Below are positions 56,797 to 64,000 of a stretch of DNA of 64,000 nucleotides, in pieces. A model generated the notes under the pieces. The model saw only the letters and a program-made list of their open reading frames with translations, searched no databases and had not been told where the DNA came from. This stretch comes from Pezicula radicicola. Lineage: Eukaryota; Ascomycota; Leotiomycetes; Helotiales; Dermateaceae. The stretch spans positions 290,458-354,457 of the forward strand of contig PDUO01000051.1 of NCBI GenBank assembly GCA_003008705.1, in the 5' to 3' direction. Each line of letters starts with the position of its first letter. Positions within the stretch are counted from its first letter, which is position 1. The position numbers were made by a program, and so were the translations under genes.

Positions 56797-57258
56797 GTGA
56801 TTGTAGCAGACAAGAAGGGGTGTGTTACTAATAGGCACATTTCCTTAACTACTATCTCAGTCTTTAGCGAAGAAGCAACTGTTCTGGTCTTTGGTGAATT
56901 AAAATACAACTTGAGCTTTATTAATCTAGATATGAAAGTTTATCAATGTCAGTTGAATGAATATGCAAAGATGATCGGTTATAATGGCTTGCGGCAGGGT
57001 ACTTTTATCGATTCGACTCTAAGTGAGACGGATTATACCATATTGAACAGATATGTCGTTCGCAATTCATTTAGTCAAAGTTCGACATGTTGGCTCTGTT
57101 CAGCGATTGACAGGACGGATGGCAGCAGTGTTGTCGTTAAGAAAATAGCTAGTATCAATTCTGCTAATGGTATGCGTAGGCATGCAGAGCGGGAGATTCC
57201 AATCATGAAGAGGCTCAAATTATTCAACCCCCCCGTAATTGAACAAATATCATGCTGA
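56797..57258 (+). pseudogene. Protein-kinase-like N-terminal fragment
   Basis: A 153-codon frame. After a region resembling a FHA-like or linker segment (VLVFGELKYNLSFINLDM), residues 92-145 read like a kinase N-lobe: NRYVVRNSFSQSSTCWLCSA, then DGSSVVVKKIASINSANG with the likely ATP-binding Lys pair and EREIPIMKRL as helix C. The glycine loop is degenerate. No catalytic loop or DFG motif follows in any nearby frame, as the gypsy relic begins soon after. I read it as a truncated kinase copy; the alternative is an unrelated hypothetical frame. Confidence 0.4.
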
Positions 57259-57299
57259 ATATATGTTACCAGCGGTCACTAATGTGTATTTATATTAGG

Positions 57300-60200
57300 C
57301 CAGAAAGAGGTCGAAAAGCCACAGGTAAATTGGTGTTTGATAAGTTATCGCTAGACCTGTACGCAGGCAGATTTAATGACGACAACAACAACGACAGTAA
57401 TAATACCCCCCGGAGGAGTGCTGTAGCACTTGTTACCGTCTTTATTACTGCTAGATGCCACCGAACTAAGGCTTCAAACGGGGATTTTGCATCCTTCTAT
57501 CCACCCAAGAATGAGTCCTCTCCTAGTTCTAGGCGCACCTTGTGTTGATAACGGTTCGTTGGGGAGATATCTTCTAGGTCTATGGCATCGAGGTCGCGGT
57601 ATATATACAGGAGGCGTATAACTTTCTGTAGTGATTCTTTATCGGGGATAGCTGGGCCCAGTTTCAATCCTCTAGTTAGATACTAGGCCTTAATTTCCCC
57701 CTATGGATTTGTGCTAGGTCCCGACGGATAGGTCGCCGAGTGGTAGGATATAGTTGTTAATAAGTAGGATTTACGGAGAGTGACTCAGGGGATCCGATCC
57801 TAGGATATCTAGTAGAAGGAGGTTCTGGTAATTCGTCTTCAACGGATGGGGGTTAGTAATTATTTTTCTTCACCGGGTTTGAGATTTTCGTATGAGGTTT
57901 AATCCTAGGGGCATGAAAAGTGCTTCCTGGCGGTAAGGACACGTGATGGAGATCTTGTTCTGAATCTGATAGCGGTGATAGGGAGATGAGTGCAGGTATG
58001 ATATCCGTTGTTTCGGCTGTTTGAAAGGACCGACTTTTTAGGACTTCCGTATCAGGTCCGTGGTCACTAAACCTATCTGGTGACACTTTAATGTCGTGCA
58101 GGGGATGGTTTAGCTTTTCGAGTCCGTATCTCCACTAGTACTAGTATCATCGCCCTCCGTAGTCTCGTCATCTGCGTCCGAGTCACTGGACGATGATTCT
58201 ATCAGGGCCTTCCAGTGGATATACTTTGGTTTCTTTGGATGTAAGATCAAGTTGTACGGGGGTTGATGGTACAAACTATGGACCTTGGATCGAGACTACT
58301 TTTTCGCCAACATTTAGATCTCCAATATCAATCCTGCTGTCTCTGATAGCCATGTAAGCGTTGACCTCATGGAGCTACGGTAGCCCCAACAGTAGGTGCA
58401 AGTCATTATCACTTGCGCGGGATGCTAGATGGATAAACACCGATACCTGTCTCCAGATTCCTATAACACCCATGTTAAAGATTACAAAGTGTGTGAGGGT
58501 GGCAGATCCTCCACAGGCTATGATCATCGAAAGATCAGAGTCCCGGCCCTTAGTATCCGTTCACGATGAGATTAGGGTGAGATGTAAAGCCTTCGATAGC
58601 CCTTAGGAGATAATGACAGGTTCTGATCCCTGGTCCGCTTAAGATATACTTAGTAGGAGGTTGACCTGCTTCTAGTGGCCATCTGAGTTTTTGGCTCTTA
58701 CAGTAACCGCCACCCGAAAAGCTTTCTTTTATGGTTTGAGGGCTGGAAACGTCTTGTATTTGTCTATACGGACTGCTTCGACTGGCTGACTTGTTTTCAC
58801 AGTGTCTTTCCGATAGTCTGTGCACTCTCGCTTACTACTATCGGTTAAGGGGGATGTCTGGTGGGTGCTGTCTTTGGTTTCTTGACAGAGACTCTGGTGG
58901 ATAGCTTCTTGAATGCACTTGATAAGTCTAAGGACATTTGGGGCAGGTCTAATAGGTTGACTGGAACCTAAATTCGTTCGGCCAACTCTTAGTAGTTTAT
59001 TGGTCCTTTTCCCTGTTGGCCTATGTTCTCTCTGAGCTGACGGACGGCATGTGTGCCTCGTCTAGCTCTAGTCTTAGTTGATCGGGCTGGTTGTGTTGGT
59101 GGAGGATCGTCGGAATCAACCATGTCCTCAATATCCACTCGTTATCTCTTCTTGGCGGGTTTAGCCATGAACGCTTCTCGCGAGATTTCGGCTCCATCCG
59201 CTGGGCCTTGATCCTCTATAATGGCTGCATTGCTTGAAGTTGTGAATTTTTCTAATTCTTCGACTCGTACTTCGGTTGGTGGTAGTTGGGTATTTAGCTC
59301 TAGCTCGCAGCTGCCGGACGTTGTAGGGTAGTTGAGTGGCTGTCCTCTGATACACGAAATTAGTCTAGCGATTGGGATTCGTACCATCGGATATTTGAGT
59401 AATGAGATGCCGCATTTCCGCCGAATACGACTTCCTTTGAGTAGGCCTGTTGTGAACCCTCGAGCACAACATGTGGGAAACTGAATAAGGGTCTAAATAG
59501 TTTGATTCTGAAAAAAATGAGTAGGAGGTAGTAGGCCTTTGTAAACACAAGTTGGGCATCAATTGGAGCCCAATTCCTATATAAAATAAGGCGTTTCGGA
59601 TGCAGCAGCATTGCTCGCATAGCGCTACAATAGAAAACAAGGTTGATGGGCAAAAGGCCCGAAAAAGAAGAAGCAATTATGGCCAGTATGAGGATATACT
59701 GACACATGACAAAAATGGGCCTCAATGGCTGACCCCTGTTCCTACCAGGAAATAGGTTGATCAGTGCAATTTGGCTTGGTGTGTCCGTACACTCCACATC
59801 CAACACACGACGGGCCTTTCTTGTACTCCCAGACTTCGGTTCCGTTCACAAATTGGCGCTTTGAGGTGGACGCTGGGGGCATTTGTCTCTGTTAGCCAGA
59901 CTGGGGTTTGGCGTCGGTAAAGCTAGTTGTATTTGGTGTGGGTTGTCCCGTTGTTGGTGAGGTTACCGGTGGTTGGTATGTATTTTGCGAGTTACCTGGT
60001 TTCCCGGTTCGAAATTGCCCTGTTTGTGAACTTGATGGTCTCCCGGCTAGTGGACCGTTCCGGCTTTCTCCTGAGAACCTAACATGTTTTTGATCTCCAT
60101 TTGGTGGTCTGGCAGCTGGAGCATAGCCATTGTCCTGGTTCTGGTAATTAGAGCGTGCTCCAGCGCTATATGCATGTGCAGATCCTGAATGGTTGCTGTT

Positions 60201-61190
60201 GGAAAGGAGTTCTGATAGAACAACGGATGACGGTCTGCCGTGGGTTCGATACACCAGATCTTCCAGTTCTCGGTTTTGCATCTTTAGTCGGACGACCTCA
60301 CGCTCCTTCTCAAGGGCTCTTTCCACTTGACCCATAATTTCAATAGATCTTTGTGTTTCCTGCACAATCTCATAGGCTTTCCATAGGGCCCCACAAGTTG
60401 CTGCACCTTTAAATAAGGAGGCTGTCCGGAGATCATTATCATTTATACCTTTTACAAAGGCTCCGACCAAGGTGTCGATGACATACTGCTCCAGTCCAGT
60501 GAGTGCTGATGCCTCAAGTCCTCGAGGTTTATCCTGTCCATAAGTTCGGCGAAGAACATATCCGGTTCTTCGATAACATGACGGGAGTGTCTCGTCCGGG
60601 AGCTGGGAAAGGATTTCAATCTCGGACTGGAGGTTCGGCTCAGGAGTTGGTATGACTTCTACTGGGAATCTTTCTGACAAGTATTCTTTGAATTCCTTTA
60701 GCTGCTCCTTCGTGGCGTCCTCTCTGCCGGATATGATCTCCCAGGCCCTTGGGGTGGATCTCATCCACTTAGCAGCCTCTCCTTCGATAAGCATGTGTAT
60801 TGCCTCGAGGTACGCTCGTGTGGATGGTTTGGTGTTTGGTTCAGTGCAGCTTCTCTTAAAGTCATAATCGAGCCGGCTAAGCCATTGCTCGGCTGAGATC
60901 TGGCTATGATAAAACCCCGATAATTTGAAATCCGGCAGGATATCCGATTCGGCCATTTTAACAAGGATATATGTGATATCCAGGTTTTCGAATTCTGGCT
61001 CCCACTCAGTGGTAGTGTTCGACAGCGTGGATATCGGAGGGGTGATTTCGACTCCTACTGCGAAGTATACCGGTATGGGGGTGCCTCGGTATCCAGCGTG
61101 ACTACCTGGCTTGACTTCGAATGTCTTTTGGATTTTTTGATGTGAATGGAACAATCAGGATCGTCTTGCTAATGGAAAACCCAAAGCCAA
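57300..61190 (-). mobile_element. Ty3/gypsy retrotransposon relic (gag to protease)
   Basis: Transcription would run right to left. Gag lies at 61154-59892, then a CCHC zinc knuckle (59807-59766) in the same frame beyond a TAA. A linker with VPVNLLDLPQMSLDLSSAFK is near 58900. The protease region at about 58480-58200 reads LHLLLGLP-stop-LHEVNAYM, then IRDSRIDIGD and GEKVVSIQGP, with TAG where Trp is expected. No reverse transcriptase or integrase is recognisable toward 57300, and no LTR pair was found. TAG/TAA at Trp and Gln codons indicate RIP. The element is dead and 3'-truncated or too decayed to read. Confidence 0.75.
59892..61154 (-). pseudogene. Retrotransposon Gag, 420 codons, premature stop before zinc knuckle
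   Basis: The frame holds the Gag core: LPDFKLSGFYHSQISAEQWL, AYLEAIHMLIEGEAAKWMRS, EQLKEFKEYLSERFPVEV, a coiled coil with MGQVERALEKEREVVRLKMQ, and a Pro/Ser/Gln-rich tail. These are the features of fungal Ty3/gypsy capsid proteins. Transl­ation ends with TAA at 59894-59892; the next in-frame codons run on without a stop into C-x2-C-x4-H-x4-C (59807-59766). A single C-to-T change of CAA to TAA explains the early end. The first 60 codons are probably not native Gag start; a Met at about 60956 (MAESDILPDF) fits better. Confidence 0.75.
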
Positions 61191-64000
61191 GAGAATTATA
61201 GATCCGTTGGTCCGCAGCCCGATAACTACCTTATTTTATAACTCAATTTTTGATTTTTATAAAAATACTATAATATAATAAATAGTTTACTTTAACCTAC
61301 TATAATATCTAATAATAGTTTATCTAATAACTATTATTAATTATTATTTAAGTATTAAATATATTTAAATTTTATTATTATATTTAAGATATTCTTATAT
61401 CCTTATCTATACTATATACTAATATATAGTTTTAAAAACTCTTTAAAAATAAACTAAGTTATACTAGTTTATACCCCTCTTAAAGATATAATTATTTCTC
61501 TTTAGTTTATATCTTATATCTCTCTCTTTTAATACTTTAAATATAATAAGAAGTAATACTTTTATTATTTTAAAATAATTATTATCTAAGTTTAATAACT
61601 CCTTTAGATAGACTTTAAGATTCTTTATTACTTCTTTATCCTTTTTTAATTATTATATAAAAGGTAAACTCTAAGAGATTATAAGATTATCTATAGTAAT
61701 TTAAATACTTTTATAAGTTTTATAAACTTTTAAATAATCTTTTTAAATAATAAAAGAAGGTTTATTACTAGTATATAATCTATTAGAAACTCCTTTTATA
61801 AAGTTAAATACTAGATATAATTAGTTAAAATAAGATAAAAAGTTAATAAGTATTTATAATATTTATATCTATTACTTCTCTAATTTAATAAATATCCTTT
61901 ATATAATTTATTAATAAAATCTATACTATAGATAATATATTTACTAAAATATAAGTTATATTATCTACTAGTAGTATATTTAATATATTTATTTTATTAA
62001 ATATTCTTTATAAGTTTTTAAACTAAGTATATTTATAGTTATTAAAGATAAGTCTAATTAAATAAATCTTCTCTTTAGTTATATCTTTTAAATAATATAA
62101 GTTATAAAATTAAATATATATAATCTTTAAGTTTATAAAGAATCTAATTATAATTAATTATAAATAATTAAAAAATAAAAACTTTAAGATTAACTACTAG
62201 TAGTATATCTCTATAAAGGTAGATCTTTATTAAAGTTCCTTTATTTTATTTAAATCTATTATTAATAATAGTAGTAAGGAAAGTTAATTATTTATCTTTA
62301 GATATAGTATAAATATTAATATAAATAAGTTAAAATATAATAAAGAGTTTTAATATAATATATAATTATAAAGTATAATATAAAGTATAATAAAGTATAG
62401 TTTAATAAGATTTAAAAAAGTTTTATAAGAGATATTTTAATATATTTAAGAGATAAAGATTAAAAGAAAGAGAAACTTATTTATAAGTATTAATATTCTT
62501 TTTCTAAGAATAATTTATTACTTTAGAAAATAATAATTAGATAACTTAATTTATATATTAATTTAAGTAATAATAAATATAAAAGTTACTTTATATATAG
62601 ATTTTACTAAAAGTAATTATAAAATATACTTATTATATAAACTTAAGAAAAAGTAATTATTAAATTAATTATTAATTAAACTAGAGAATATAGTTTATTT
62701 ATTATATTAAATTATTTATATTCTTTTATTTTATTTATAATATATAAAGTAATACTTTACTCTAAAATAAAATATAAACTACTATATAACTTTATAGATA
62801 TAATTAAAATAAACTATTATTCTAATACTAGTAACTTTTTCTTTATTATAAAGTAACTTCTAATACCTTTATATATTAATATAAAATATAATAATTATTA
62901 CTTAAATAATTAAAGTTAAAGAATTAAATATAATTAAATAATTAAACTACCTTAGTAATTAAAATAAGAGTATAAATACTTTATCTTCTTTTTCTAATCT
63001 CTATCTTCTAAATATATTAAAATATTAAGTTATCTTTAGTATAATCTTTCTAAAATAATATATTCTACTTTATATTATACTCTTTCTTTAATATATCCCT
63101 TTCTTAAGTTATTATATCTTAACTTACTATTAATATAATTATTATCTTTAGTAATAAGAATATATAAATATTTATAGATATTTATCTAAGTTATTACTTT
63201 AGATAAGATATAGAAGTATTAGTAAAAGTTTACTCTAAGAGTAATTTACTCTTAGTTATTAATATTAAGATATTTATTTTATATTTATCCTTAGTTAATT
63301 ATAGCTTTATATATTAATATACTAAAGATAATATATATATATTCTTTAAGTTATACTTATCTAAGAGATATAATAAGAAAGGTATAATTATAAATTAGAC
63401 TTATCTTTAAAGACTTTAAGAATATCTTATATAAATAATTTAAAAATATTATTAGTAAAATCTATATATTAGATATTCTACTAGTAGTAGAAGAGACTCT
63501 TATTTTAGTATTTATATTATATATAGACTAGAATTTACTAGTAGTATATATAGAGGATACTTATTAAATTAAGTTAGATTATAATATAAATATTATAAGT
63601 ACTTCTTAAAGTTTTATATCTACTCTTTTAATTATCTATAGTATTTACTTTTATAAGACTTATATTCTCTAATTTATATAATATAAATAATTCTTACTCT
63701 TTCTTTTAAAAGGATTTCTCTAGTATATAAGATATATATACTAGTACTAAAAGTATAAATAAGAATATAATAATTCTAATTAGTTTATTATTTATATAAT
63801 AATTAAAGAAGAGAAAAAAAACTATTAAGAAAGTTAATATTTATCTAGATAAAGACTCTAATAATAGTAGTAATATATTTAAAACTATAGTACTATAACT
63901 TTTAATAATAAGTAAAAGACTTAAAGATAATAATTCTAGATATAGTAAGAGTAATAATAATTATAAATAATTACTAAGTATAATTTAATTAATAATAAAG
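61191..64000. repeat. Gene-free, extremely AT-rich block to the window end
   Basis: From about 61220 the sequence is overwhelmingly A and T for at least 2.8 kb and continues off the window. It is dominated by TAATA, TTATA and AAAGTA words. G and C occur mostly as isolated CT/AG words. There is no open frame of any length and no tandem unit. This is the appearance of AT-rich, heterochromatin-like blocks made by RIP on nested repeats in ascomycetes. Confidence 0.75.

Overview
The window is a stretch of filamentous ascomycete (Pezizomycotina) nuclear genome. The evidence is many genes with short introns of about 45-75 nt bearing GTAAGT-type donors and CTAAC-type branch sites, Zn2Cys6 regulators, UstYa/DUF3328 proteins, and transposon relics in which Gln and Trp codons have become TAG/TAA. 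That last pattern, together with extremely AT-rich gene-free blocks, is what repeat-induced point mutation (RIP) leaves behind. A Leotiomycete-like fungus is a reasonable guess but is not proven. All exon coordinates were joined by eye from splice signals, frame and family similarity.

Layout. 0-7.7 kb: a 5'-truncated ABM-like gene, two short-chain dehydrogenases (SDRs), a broken sugar transporter and a Zn2Cys6 regulator, together resembling a small catabolic cluster. 8.8-12.8 kb: a monocarboxylate-type MFS permease divergent from a second Zn2Cys6 regulator. 12.8-16.3 kb: AT-rich block with a solo LTR. 16.3-20.2 kb: a cytochrome P450 and an intact complex I PSST/NDUFS7 homologue. 22.4-23.5 kb: a secreted repeat protein with PAN-like Cys modules. 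25.5-27.2 kb: a RIP-mutated Tc1/mariner element inside a second inverted-repeat structure. 28.1 kb: a fragment of N-myristoyltransferase. 29.5-33.2 kb: a CorA-like gene carrying a hAT-type MITE in an intron, convergent with an intact but divergent beta-tubulin gene. 34.2-35.9 kb: an MFS transporter cut short at its C-terminus.

37.2-46.2 kb is the most interesting part. It holds a secreted FAD-linked oxidoreductase, a 61-residue secreted peptide, four UstYa-like proteins (one intact, one 3'-truncated, two with lesions in their HxxHC motifs or splice junctions) and an intact SAM methyltransferase. This is the gene content expected of a fungal RiPP cluster of the dikaritin (ustiloxin/phomopsin) type, partly decayed. 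The best-known dikaritins target tubulin, so the beta-tubulin paralogue about 4-6 kb away could be a self-resistance gene; this is inference.

47-64 kb: a PKS enoylreductase relic, a small tail-anchored-type membrane protein, a DUF6594-like membrane protein, a minisatellite, a large RIP-mutated NLR-like (esterase-NTPase-ankyrin) relic, a kinase-like fragment, a Ty3/gypsy gag-protease relic on the minus strand, and a terminal gene-free AT-rich block.
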